Shown one piece after another: positions 33,816 to 43,929 of a stretch of DNA of 64,000 nt. The notes below the pieces were generated by a model that was given only the letters and a program-made list of their open reading frames with translations, did no database searches and was not told the DNA's origin. The stretch is from Babesia bovis T2Bo (lineage: Eukaryota > Apicomplexa > Aconoidasida > Piroplasmida > Babesiidae), in the NCBI RefSeq assembly GCF_000165395.2, contig NC_067396.1, positions 1,178,001 through 1,242,000 on the forward strand, given 5' to 3'. How positions within the stretch are numbered: position 1 is the first letter of the stretch; each line of letters begins with the position of its first letter. Made by a program: the position numbers and the translations under genes.

Positions 33816-34745
33816 TTGTATGTTTATCTGAAGATGTATAAGTTGCTTCTTCTTTTCATTTCAGCCAGCGCCTATAAAGTGCTATACGGGGTGCAGGCTA
33901 TTCTCGAAACAGATTATAAGGAAATAATACCTTGCACTCAAAAACGTTTTGAAGCTATTATATTGGCCATGGATGAAGGGAAATTCAATAAAGAATTAAT
34001 TGATTACGTAAACCAAGCTATACATGACAAGTTGATCACAAATCTTCAAAAACGATGGGAGTTGGAAATGGAATCAGAAAAATCGGAAATTACAGCAAAT
34101 GACAAAAAGCTACTACAACGAATTATATTCGAAAACAGGAAATTAAACGACGGTGAAAAAATGGAATCGCACCGTGCGAAATGGTATTATGATACTTACT
34201 TAGAGTTGAATAGAACAAGTGTTGAAATTAATCAATTTAATAATGAAATATACGAAGATATTGGGCCAATTCTACATGATTTCTTCACCGCATTGTATGG
34301 ACCGCAGTACAAAGAGCAAGTATTAGCATTGTACGACAGCCGCCCTTTAAAACAGTATATATTCCGCAATTTGAGGTTCGTATTCATTCAATTCCAAAAT
34401 GACCTGCAATTATTGGAAGATGTATTTACTGCAGATGAGATCTCTGGTAAGACACCACATGTAACTGACGAAACAACAGAAAAGATTAGGCAATGGGTCA
34501 TCAAAAATACGCCAAAGATCAAACCTGCCGAAACTATAGAAGGAGATGTGGTGCTAAAGACATTGACTACATTGTTAGATGAAAGAGAACAGCATGTATA
34601 TTCTCTCGGAGCAAATTGGAAGCTGTTCAATATGATGTCAAACGACACATCACGTGCCATTCAAGAGTGCAAAAGCCTCAACTCTGCGATGTTTGCCTCA
34701 TTTTTAACCACAGTGGTTATCACGACCGCCTTTACTATACTATAA
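33816..34745 (+). CDS. Secreted paralogous family protein, copy 2, GPI-like tail
   Basis: 309 aa with a signal peptide; the better start is the second Met at residue 7 (33834), giving MYKLLLLFISASAYK. It aligns loosely with copies 1 and 3 over the whole length: YKEIIPCTQKR against YEGVIPTTEKR, HDFFTALYGPQYK against NELFTGLYGENYH, and IKPAETIEGDVVLKTL against LKPAEHIDEQKVLRA. Unlike them it ends in a hydrophobic stretch, AMFASFLTTVVITTAFTIL, running to the stop, as for a GPI-anchor signal or a tail anchor. It is convergent with the secreted gene at 35 kb. Older divergence than copies 1 and 3. Confidence 0.78.
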   Translation: MYVYLKMYKLLLLFISASAYKVLYGVQAILETDYKEIIPCTQKRFEAIILAMDEGKFNKELIDYVNQAIHDKLITNLQKRWELEMESEKSEITANDKKLLQRIIFENRKLNDGEKMESHRAKWYYDTYLELNRTSVEINQFNNEIYEDIGPILHDFFTALYGPQYKEQVLALYDSRPLKQYIFRNLRFVFIQFQNDLQLLEDVFTADEISGKTPHVTDETTEKIRQWVIKNTPKIKPAETIEGDVVLKTLTTLLDEREQHVYSLGANWKLFNMMSNDTSRAIQECKSLNSAMFASFLTTVVITTAFTIL

Positions 34746-34951
34746 AGTGCTTATTGATGCATGCAACATATTAACAGTGTGGAAAATATTATAAGGCAAT
34801 TTTATGCATACAGTGCGTACATAACACTTTTTACCAATACTTAAAGTACTGGGTGCTTTTTATATAGCGCTGCCATCCATAATATGACATATATCCAAGG
34901 GCGATACATTAATGATATCCTGGAGCTCATTGATCAGCTGATTCGTCCATA

Positions 34952-35512
34952 TCAATGCCAATCCTTTGATTCCAGTTGCTTCTGCAAATAATCCGATGTT
35001 TCCTTATCCAAGCTAACGTCAAATTCCTCTTCGTAATCACCATAAGTATACGGGTTTTTCATCTTAGCATTGGGAAAGGTATTTTTCAATGTGTTACACA
35101 TCGACAAAAAGCCATCACCCATTCCACAAATTGCATTCCAAACACCACGACTCATGCCACTGCCAGTTCGGAACAACCTCTTCCACAACCGATAAGTAAA
35201 CCGATCAAATTTATCCAGGTCATGGTAACGCTCCTTATAAAGATCATCCGCGTCAATAGAATGCGATGGGCATTCAACAGGATCACTGAAAGAATTTGGT
35301 TCTACCAAACGTTTATCCTTGGGTTCACTTTTAGATGTTACACTTCCCTCCGATATGCTGCCATCAGGCAATGAAGACTTAGATTTGCCTCCTTCACGCA
35401 AAACATCCACATTAGCCGCATTCACCCTCAACAATATAATAATAGAAGATGAAAAAATAGTATACAGCAACATAATTGATAATGTATGCAAATGTGTACC
35501 TATAAATAACAA
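34952..35512 (-). CDS. Small secreted protein, unknown
   Basis: 186 aa, with a long hydrophobic N-terminus (LSIMLLYTIFSSSIIILLRVNA, about residues 11-32) taken as a signal peptide or anchor. The mature part starts Ser/Lys-rich, then holds two Cys-containing blocks, DPVECPSHS and NAICGMGDGFLSMCNTL, and finishes acidic. No family was recognised. The hydrophobic start with conserved Gly/Cys patch suggests a parasite surface or exported protein. Confidence 0.65.
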   Translation of the reverse strand: MLFIGTHLHTLSIMLLYTIFSSSIIILLRVNAANVDVLREGGKSKSSLPDGSISEGSVTSKSEPKDKRLVEPNSFSDPVECPSHSIDADDLYKERYHDLDKFDRFTYRLWKRLFRTGSGMSRGVWNAICGMGDGFLSMCNTLKNTFPNAKMKNPYTYGDYEEEFDVSLDKETSDYLQKQLESKDWH

Positions 35513-36550
35513 ATATGCAATGGACTATACATTAATGATTCACATTGATAATAGATATCAGTTCATACATAATTAAATATGTGTGTTCTAAATAGAAATT
35601 TTAATGGATCCTTCATTGGCCTATCATTTATCTTAGCATCTATATAGGACGACATCAGCACCATGCAGCAACAACAAGCATTAATGATTGGCGGAATCAT
35701 AACTTCTGAATCACAGATCATACACAATATAGGACACCAAATTGTATACAACCATCCAGCGTATAGAATGAACACTTCCAAATCATCAAAATATAAATGT
35801 GCAACTCTATTAAGGAAATGCAACGTATTTACGTGTATATAACTAAGACCCATTAACCATAGAAATGCAAGATAAGTCCTATGTTCACAATATTATAAAA
35901 TAATAATGTGCTTCTTTACATCGATCATAGAATCCGGTAATCGGTTCACTGAAATATTACTCCTCTGAAGATATGTTCTGCTCTATCCTTCAATAAAGTG
36001 ATGGCATATCATGTTGAGTGGTTGTATATATTCATTCAATGGATCGCATGAAAATTTATCCATGGAATATCTAACGTATATGCACATACAGAATCCTGTC
36101 AACGGCAATGTTCTTATATTAATAATTTCAATAAAAACTGATCTGAAACAAAACAAATATCATGTATAACACAATGGATTTCTATTTTGAATCTGGCCAA
36201 AAAATATGTACGTTGTTATTCGATCAATAACCTCATGTTTACCATACTAATAGATCAAAGTATTAGCAACTTATCTGTAACACAAACGCATTAAATAAAA
36301 ATTATGAAAAAACACCGCTACAGAGTCATGTATAGTGTGAAAATACATTAGTAACGAAAGACAAACAGCATAAAACATGCTGATTTATATTCGTTATAAT
36401 TTAGGAACGTCTCTATCACATAAATATTGTTAATATGCACTAAACAATATAGATATATTGATTGTTATCGTGTTGAATAAAAATATGACACCATATATCA
36501 TAGTAAGGCCCCGCCCTTATGGCCCCGAATTGCCTTCTTGTGTTTAACCA
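35513..36550. other. Intergenic, one doubtful small membrane ORF
   Basis: About 1 kb. A minus-strand frame at 35563..35853 (96 aa) is Cys-rich and hydrophobic (CCCCMVLMSSY), but has no relative and is AT-driven; I give it low weight. Otherwise nothing is seen. The promoter of the 812-aa gene lies on the right side. Confidence 0.35.
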
Positions 36551-38989
36551 TTGTTTAAGTTTCCGATTATAAACTCGCGTAATATAACTACCGTGTTAAA
36601 TGTAATTCCATCAATAATGAGACTGTATCATAGCAATAACATATATATGTCGAAGAGTCAAATCATATTGAAGGGCTTATGTTTGCTCTTGTATATGCTT
36701 GATGTAAAGGCACAAAACAGCCATGTCAGTAAAATGAAAGACGTGATGTTACCTGTAACATACCCAACAGAATATGACACTTATCCTATACGTCTATCAT
36801 ATATCCCGAACATTTTGCATAGGAGCGTGAGCGTATCCCATTCGCAAACAAGTGATAGTATCGACAGGGACGAAAAGGACAACGAATGTAGACAACGGTG
36901 CCCTAGTTTCACTTATGGTGGCACAACACGCGGCAAACTCAATTACCGTAGTACAAATATAGAAAAGTACATTACGGAAAGAGATTTGCTGTCAGTTGCA
37001 ACAAAGCATATTTCCAAATGGTATCGTTACCATCTCGGAAACGTTTATATAGATAATAAACCCATAATCAGATTGTGGTTACAGGATGATAAGGCAAAAT
37101 CACTACTTGCAAAAGATCAAATTTATTCATTGCAGGTCCATAAAAATGAAAATGAAGACAAAGTTATAACGTTCAAGTGTAGTGTAAGTATACCAGAATC
37201 GGATACAATAAATGAAATTGCATTGAAGATGGATATGTATAAAGGAACACCTATAATAGATCCCAATAGTGATTTATTTTGCCAACGAATAGTAATCATG
37301 AACAATGGTACATATCATAAAGAACATTGTGATGCTGAAGCTTGTAAGGATATACTGAGAACGACGAATGTGGAATTAGCGAACGGATCACTGAATGTTT
37401 TTCAACACATGATGATAACCATACAGGATGATTATCAGGCAAACATATTGTATTCATACATGTATACCTCAGAACAAAATAATATTATTGCCATAAGGCG
37501 ACCTCTGAAAATGGATGACGGAATATATAACTTTACAGAAGATGTAATGACATTGTATGATCGTCCAATAACTACTTCTTATGCAGCTTCTGTATTCCTG
37601 AATGCTTCGAAAAAAAATGAGCCACCAAAGTTATATCCACATCATTGCGGTAATATCGTGCAAAGGGAAGATAAAACATATGAAGTCACAGTCCTTCCAT
37701 TCGGTACACTAAATAGACCTTATAATGTGCTAAACGAGGTGCAATACATCCACGACGGTATTTGCAAGACAATAGTGATGCCATTGCTAAATTCAATAGC
37801 AGGGGTGAACCTCATTGCGGAAGATACCCCTTCATATGTTATTATGAATAATGCCAACAATGAAAATACTGATATCTGTGTTGTATATCGAGTAAAAGCA
37901 CCTGGCCAATCCAAGGCAGAGGCAATTAGATTGAACTTTAATATATCTAAAGGAAAAGCCAGCTTTATAACCCCAAAGGTGACTTCCCATGGAGAACCTG
38001 AACAATGTACAACATGTGTCAGATCTATTCCATTAGGGGCTAAAGAAGTATTTGTAGTACATCAAATTCTAACCGAAGAAAATACAAACAAAAGAGGAAA
38101 ATATTCTTTTCTATTCGATACAGAGAAGCTTCAACTCACTGCCGTATTTCACTTGGTAAAAGAGGGATCTGGTGACAAAGTTATCAAAGGAGATTTAGTA
38201 GAAGATGATTTTTTCAGACCAGCTGAATATCACAATTCTGTGAAAGTGGTATTAGATGAGAAACAAACAGTGAATTCGGTACCAAATTGGGCAACCTACG
38301 TGTCGATGATGTACAAAACTCATAAGAAAAGAACAATAGTTATTCCAAAAAATCAAGAAGCATATCTAAATAAATACAACGATAAGGTTCTGTATCAGGG
38401 CGTAACGTTATTGGAACTCTACCTAGAATCGGAAGAAGGTAGCTGTTTAGTGGATAAGAAATCACCTCCACACGTTATTATACAACATAAAGACGCAGGA
38501 AAATTGGTTAAAATTACATATGATTTGAAACTGCCTGAGTATAGTGAAACACAACCCCTTACTTTAGAATTCGCTTGCCATGATCAAGGTGACATATTGA
38601 AAACAAAAACGCCCGTTATATCACTATTAACTAAATACCACAGACACAAAACGGATGTGGATCAATGTGTTATAGATGCATCAATATGGAATGGTGAAAA
38701 CGAAGTATTTGGTGGGAAATGCTCAGTAGGGACTGGTGAAAGAGGTGTATATGTCCTGATGAGTCGTATTATAAGATACCCTGAGGATTCAAATAAAGGA
38801 CTTTTGTACAAGTTTCTTTATGATTGTGAATTGTCTGCATTGTTTGCTACTACTGTACCAGTCATTCTCGTAGAAAGCAAAACAGGAAAGGCGTGTCGCT
38901 GGATAAGAAACGGTTCCGATAATAGTTATATATACTCCATCGGAGGAATAGAGTCCGCATCACTTGAAGTTCTTAATCTAGCACAATAA
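36551..38989 (+). CDS. Large secreted protein of three tandem modules, unknown
   Basis: 812 aa from the first ATG. The probable real start is residue 33 (36647), because MSKSQIILKGLCLLLYML then forms a clean signal peptide ending at DVKA. The remainder is extracellular-type with about 15 Cys. Three modules of roughly 210-235 aa are visible by two recurring anchors: IYSLQVHKN / SYVIMNNAN / PHVIIQHKD (residues 191, 428, 640) and NVFQHMMITIQ / EVFVVHQILTE / GVYVLMSRIIR (residues 283, 499, 733), each followed by a YS(F/Y)-like strand. The pattern suggests beta-sandwich repeats, in the way of 6-Cys or other surface proteins, but no known domain was identified. No C-terminal anchor. Confidence 0.75.
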   Translation: MFKFPIINSRNITTVLNVIPSIMRLYHSNNIYMSKSQIILKGLCLLLYMLDVKAQNSHVSKMKDVMLPVTYPTEYDTYPIRLSYIPNILHRSVSVSHSQTSDSIDRDEKDNECRQRCPSFTYGGTTRGKLNYRSTNIEKYITERDLLSVATKHISKWYRYHLGNVYIDNKPIIRLWLQDDKAKSLLAKDQIYSLQVHKNENEDKVITFKCSVSIPESDTINEIALKMDMYKGTPIIDPNSDLFCQRIVIMNNGTYHKEHCDAEACKDILRTTNVELANGSLNVFQHMMITIQDDYQANILYSYMYTSEQNNIIAIRRPLKMDDGIYNFTEDVMTLYDRPITTSYAASVFLNASKKNEPPKLYPHHCGNIVQREDKTYEVTVLPFGTLNRPYNVLNEVQYIHDGICKTIVMPLLNSIAGVNLIAEDTPSYVIMNNANNENTDICVVYRVKAPGQSKAEAIRLNFNISKGKASFITPKVTSHGEPEQCTTCVRSIPLGAKEVFVVHQILTEENTNKRGKYSFLFDTEKLQLTAVFHLVKEGSGDKVIKGDLVEDDFFRPAEYHNSVKVVLDEKQTVNSVPNWATYVSMMYKTHKKRTIVIPKNQEAYLNKYNDKVLYQGVTLLELYLESEEGSCLVDKKSPPHVIIQHKDAGKLVKITYDLKLPEYSETQPLTLEFACHDQGDILKTKTPVISLLTKYHRHKTDVDQCVIDASIWNGENEVFGGKCSVGTGERGVYVLMSRIIRYPEDSNKGLLYKFLYDCELSALFATTVPVILVESKTGKACRWIRNGSDNSYIYSIGGIESASLEVLNLAQ

Positions 38990-40027
38990 TCACTAACTCA
39001 TTTTGTAAATCCAGTGTAAATAATCAAGTAGAATATGATATGTATGCATTTATAAAATGATCGATACTCTATAACCATTAGCCTATATTTCAGCCAAAAA
39101 GACCAAACAATGATGCATTCAAATAAATGTGGTATACAATATTATATGATTTTGCACTTCTAGGAAACGATTGACGATCATTATAGTATGGCCTAATTGA
39201 ATTATTCTGGTTTAACATGTAATATACATATATATATATATATATAAACTCAGATGAGATGTATAGCACACCATCCTAACGAGTTAATATAACTTTTCAG
39301 TCTGATATCTGTCAAGTTCCAGATGATATATGTTATTCCTGTTTAAAAGGGTCATAATGGCTTTGATATATCCTAGACAAACAATGCATAAAGATAATTA
39401 ATTCTAATAAGGATTAGATATCATTCTATGCTGGTATGTCAACAATGGCCCTTCACTTGTGTGATCCATTCACTAGCAGCCCCTCACCTATATAAAACTG
39501 ATATAAAATGAATAATCAACGTTAATATGACTCTATGATCAATGGAAACAGATGACTTGTTAGTTGATCTTATACAGCAATAGAGATTTTTTTAGGTTCA
39601 GATAGATTAGCAACATAAGCAGGCGTACGATTGTATGAACACTGAATGAATATGCGGATTTCCTTAACTATATATTTGGCTATGTAAAAATAAAGCTGAA
39701 AAGTTGTAAATTGAAACGATAACTATAAACCACGGTAATTTTATGTTTGCATGAGAACCAACTAAGCATTAAGTGAAATGATTATATAATGACAAATTCT
39801 ACGTCACTGGAGTTTTAAAGAGATACTTAAACAAATGTTGTAAATAATGACAAAGCTAGTTAGTTTATCAACGCACAAAAAAGGTGCATTGAACAATATG
39901 GACACGACGTCACCAACCTTCAGCATCACTGTACTTCTAGCGAACGCATGTGCCACTTTTCCAATTCACGCCATTCACTCATTACATATTTGCTTATAAT
40001 ATTCATATTTAATATAACTATTCGAAA
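38990..40027. other. Intergenic with AT microsatellite and duplicated promoter
   Basis: About 1 kb of AT-rich DNA. An (AT)n run lies at 39225..39246. From about 39900 the sequence matches 32040..32164, the 5' flank of paralogue copy 1. No gene seen. Confidence 0.5.
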
Positions 40028-40900
40028 ATGAATGTCACCGTTGCCGTAGCACTCTTGGCCTACACCCAAGTCAAATCAATCGTTGCCCATATGGCAACAA
40101 AGGATGATTATGAAGGCGTCATAGCAACAACAGAAGCACGTGTTAAATTGATGATGAGTCTGATGGATTCTGATGGTAACTTGGATGAGGATATCGTAGA
40201 TCTCATCAGGGAAAAATACAAGATGCTCTGTGTGGAAATGTTCAAAACTGCTAGCAGTGATACCGAAGAAAAAGAAAAAGAGGAGGAGGAAGAGGAAGAA
40301 GAAGAAGAAGAAGAAGAAAAAGAAAAAGAAAAAGAAAAAGAAAAAGAGGAAGAGGAAGAGGTAGAAGAAGAAGAAGACACGTGCGATGATAATAGTGACC
40401 TCTTCATCGGTTACCTGAATGTAGTTGGTTACGGTTTGAACGAATTGTTCACTGGTCTATACGGAGAGAACTACCACAAATTGGTAGAGGGATACCTTGA
40501 TCCTGGTATTAAGGAGAGTGGCTTGGAACCAAAAGAGTTCAAATTCCTTAGCGCCAGATTCGTAATCCCATATTTCTACGATGATATCATGGAACTGTAC
40601 AATGCTTTGGAACCCGAAGATCCAGAGTCAAGCTCGTCAGAAGATGAAAAGGAGCCCTTGGAGATTATGTATAAGTGGGTTGACATTGAAACTAACGGAC
40701 TAAAGCCTGCTGAGCCCATTGATGAACAGCGGGTACTTGATGCCTTCGAAACTCTCTTTTCCGCCGACAGTACACCATTCAGTCAAACTCTCGTACACAT
40801 CTTACTCAACGACGTTTTCTACGAAGATACCGAAAAGGCAAGTGAGGAAGTAATACGTTGCTCCAGGTTGTTAAACGAGACATCGTCTGAAACGATATAG
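40028..40900 (+). CDS. Secreted paralogous family protein, copy 3, with poly-Glu/Lys insert
   Basis: 290 aa, signal peptide 1-20, closely matching copy 1 (32.2 kb) throughout except for a stretch of about 40 residues (near 80-120) made only of Glu and Lys with one Val. At the DNA level this is an A/G trinucleotide tract (40262..40377) sitting where copy 1 has a mixed-sequence loop with a Cys. The shared blocks on both sides (NSDLFIGYLNVV, NELFTGLYGENYH, LKPAEPIDEQ) are intact, so the insert is a microsatellite expansion in a loop. Function unknown; see copy 1. Confidence 0.82.
   Translation: MNVTVAVALLAYTQVKSIVAHMATKDDYEGVIATTEARVKLMMSLMDSDGNLDEDIVDLIREKYKMLCVEMFKTASSDTEEKEKEEEEEEEEEEEEEKEKEKEKEKEEEEEVEEEEDTCDDNSDLFIGYLNVVGYGLNELFTGLYGENYHKLVEGYLDPGIKESGLEPKEFKFLSARFVIPYFYDDIMELYNALEPEDPESSSSEDEKEPLEIMYKWVDIETNGLKPAEPIDEQRVLDAFETLFSADSTPFSQTLVHILLNDVFYEDTEKASEEVIRCSRLLNETSSETI
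40262..40377 (+). repeat. GAA/GAG microsatellite within coding region
   Basis: About 116 nt of uninterrupted purine codons (GAA, GAG, AAA, AAG, one GTA), in frame, encoding acidic-basic low complexity. Likely polymorphic by slippage. The antisense Ser/Phe frame over it is a shadow. Confidence 0.9.
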
Positions 40901-42759
40901 AAGGCGCCGCAGTTATACATTTGAATATGACGTATGATTAACGTTAAATGATAAGCTGCAATAGATAATCGCTACTATATATGATAAAAAGTTCATTCAA
41001 GGGTCCAATGTAGCCCGCTGCCTATTGATAAAAAAGAATTATTAATGGGAGAAATAGGATCTACGTCATTTATTGTATAACATGCTACTTAATGTTTAAT
41101 TTCTAAAACATTGAAACGATAGGACTGTTACCTAGAAATGGAAGTAGTATACATCATTCGTATTGTACAGATTGTGTTCCGCTGTGTAAATGGCTTGTAT
41201 CAACAATACAATCATATCAGCACCGTATTCCCAGGTTACTTACTTTACTACACGTTGCATTATACAAATATACATAAATAGCAAATCTATGCCTAAATGT
41301 TTAAGTGTTACATATATTTCAAAAACGTGCTAAAAACTACATTGGCTTATATGTTGGACCCTTGTTACGACTCAACAATAGCTAACTATGTTGATTTTAT
41401 GGTGATGATAATAATCTAAGCTACGATAAATCATTGGGGCGCACAGATCCACATTGAATCAAACTATTCTTTATCAATACAGCGATATTCTGTTTTATGT
41501 TCTTTTCCATAAACCTATATTAATAACCGGGGAAAATATCCCATAACACTATATTTAATCAAAAAATCTAGAATTTTATTATTTGCGAAATAAAATAAGA
41601 AAAATTAACATATATATATATATATATACAACGTACAATTTATTGTCAGAAGCGTCGTTTTGAAATTTTCATATCGACGAATAAATATGTATTTTACGCA
41701 AATCGGAGTGTTGAAAATGGATAATGGAAAAATAGCAATAAGTTCAACAAGTGGATATTTTAACAAACAAATCTTACGGGTGGGTGCCAGATTGGTGCCC
41801 AGTTTTTCTGGACAACCGTTGGCTATTCCAGCTATAATAAAACGAATTGCTTTTGATAGATATACATGACTTTATTATCAATTATACATTTAAATAAAAC
41901 AAAACTGACCTATATTCGGAATTAATATAGCTATCTATGTTAACTGGTGACGCCATGAAACAGCTACCTTTTTACTATGCCAAAGAATTTTCAATATACC
42001 TGCCGAACATTCACTCCTGATAAGCTTCTATAGTGTATTGATGACGTATGCATAGTCAAAGAATTAGAAATTAGAACAATGACCTAGTATCAGCGGTAAA
42101 GGGGCTTTTGCTGTATGTGTAAATCCACGAATCATTATGATGGCTTTTCACAAATTTTATTTCACAATAGAGTGACATAATTCCATTGGCATATATGGAT
42201 ATACACATGTTGATAGCACCAATTTATGCCATATGTATTGCTTAAGCAATGAGAAATAGGGTATTCACAACGCGATACCCCTCAAAGTAGGTTCGTCATT
42301 TATCCGCTTAGTGCTTCAAAATATTGTTGTATTTGAATATTTGAATACTATGAAACCATTAATATATGTAATGTAAAAGTCCACCAGGGAATGCATCTAT
42401 GTGCATCCCGAAAACAGAAATGCCCGCAGCGGACATCAAACAAAATAATAACTGGTGAAGTATTGCGCTTCTCCCATCAATATGAAATCTAACTGCTAGG
42501 ATATGGTTTCAAATTATTTCCTCTTAACCACGAGTTATAAATCGGCTACCATGTTGTGATTCCACGTGCCATACTTCTCCCTAATGTGTAATCTGCTGCT
42601 GGAACATGTACAAACCAATGACGGTTTATGCATATGTTCACTAACCTTCTTCATCGGTCTACCGGGGGACTGGCGCTGGATGTAGTCAACAGCTCATTGA
42701 TGCACACTTTGCTTCTATGACATTAGTCACTATTCACTTCCCATTGGTCTTGCCACAGT
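40901..42759. other. Intergenic, duplicated 3' flank and AT microsatellite
   Basis: 1.86 kb. The first about 340 nt repeat the 3' flank of copy 1. An (AT)n run lies at 41611..41629. A 69-aa frame at 41660..41869 has no relatives and was not called. Confidence 0.45.
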
Positions 42760-43134
42760 ATGACCATACACAAGGCTAATCTTTTATGGTTAGAGGAAAT
42801 AAAAATTCGCCATCCGGCTACTGTAGGTGGACTAGGACTTGCGTGTACGATACTCTTAAACCATGCTACCACTGTGGTACTAGGCAAAAAGTCCAGTAAA
42901 CACTTGGGAGACAAAGCAAAGAAGAAACGTCGGCGACGGGAAAGTCGCTTCAGCAGGGAGAGGATAATACATATAGCTACCATTGTGGTTGCTGTTGTAG
43001 TAGTGACATCAGGCATGATTGGCTTGGTTTGTAAATACGGCGAAGTGTGCTCTGGTGGTGAAGTATATTGTGCTTTTGTCTTATTAATCACTCTTATCAC
43101 CGTTGTATTGACATGGCTTCGTCTGAATAGGTAG
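42760..43134 (+). CDS. Small two-TM protein, doubtful
   Basis: 124 aa, with a basic patch KAKKKRRRRESR near residue 53 followed by two hydrophobic segments (IIHIATIVVAVVVVTSGMIGLV and AFVLLITLITVVLTWL). The start is uncertain and an upstream exon may exist. It may be a remnant or a small member of the multi-transmembrane class found next to it. The overlapping minus-strand frame of 171 aa has no such structure and is taken as a shadow. Confidence 0.4.
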   Translation: MTIHKANLLWLEEIKIRHPATVGGLGLACTILLNHATTVVLGKKSSKHLGDKAKKKRRRRESRFSRERIIHIATIVVAVVVVTSGMIGLVCKYGEVCSGGEVYCAFVLLITLITVVLTWLRLNR

Positions 43135-43929
43135 TGCTCTAAATGCGAAACAATATTGCCGAAAGATGGCGAAATTATGGATATATTTCTTGACGATGAT
43201 ACCTGGGATTTATTACCAATTATATCTGTTACATACACTTGACAACATCATTCATTATAATATGTAGGATCATATCGTATGGCATGTGCCCAACTATTCT
43301 TATAGTAGTAGTGAATATTATAAAAACTACTTGATGGAATTATTTATATGGAAGATGTGATGCGTGACGTATTGATGATATACCATTTCGTCGAGCTTTT
43401 ATAGGGTAATGTTGTATATCTATTCTAAAATCGCAATTAAATTTGTCCAGCCAAAATATTTTTACTTTGCAGTGCCGCAGGATAGCCGAAATATTATTTA
43501 TATGATATATAATAACAAAAAATCAGGCATTGCTCTAATATGATTAACCGCCGCTATGGATAAAGAATATTTTCCACATATGTATGTTGTTGGATTGTTA
43601 GTAAGAATATCTCACACAAAAGTATGTTTCCGTAAATTTTAATTCAATACCTCTTATAATAGCGTGTTTGCCTAATTTGTATCATTACGCGTGACACATT
43701 ATTCGATTTGTTTCCATATTCTGAACGTAAACAATTGTTCGAAGAGTATTAATTGCAATTCGTTCGCTGTTATAAGCTCATTATGCCTAAATGTAGATCA
43801 TCGCATCCTTTAATATCTCGAATAGTGCCTTCTTAAACAAGCTGACGCCTATTATCACATAATGGATATAGAAATAATACTCGATATTGCTTTCTATTAT
43901 ACTACTCGTACTAATATTATGGCAAGGGT
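43135..43929. other. Intergenic, no gene seen
   Basis: About 800 nt of AT-rich DNA downstream of the first multi-transmembrane gene. Nothing recognisable. Confidence 0.4.

Noticed and set aside
40108..40407. Ser/Phe-rich minus-strand frame
   Set aside because: Antisense of the GAA/GAG tract in the secreted paralogue.
42723..43238. 171-aa minus-strand frame with Arg/Phe tract
   Set aside because: The plus-strand frame has an ordered basic patch plus two hydrophobic segments; this one has none.
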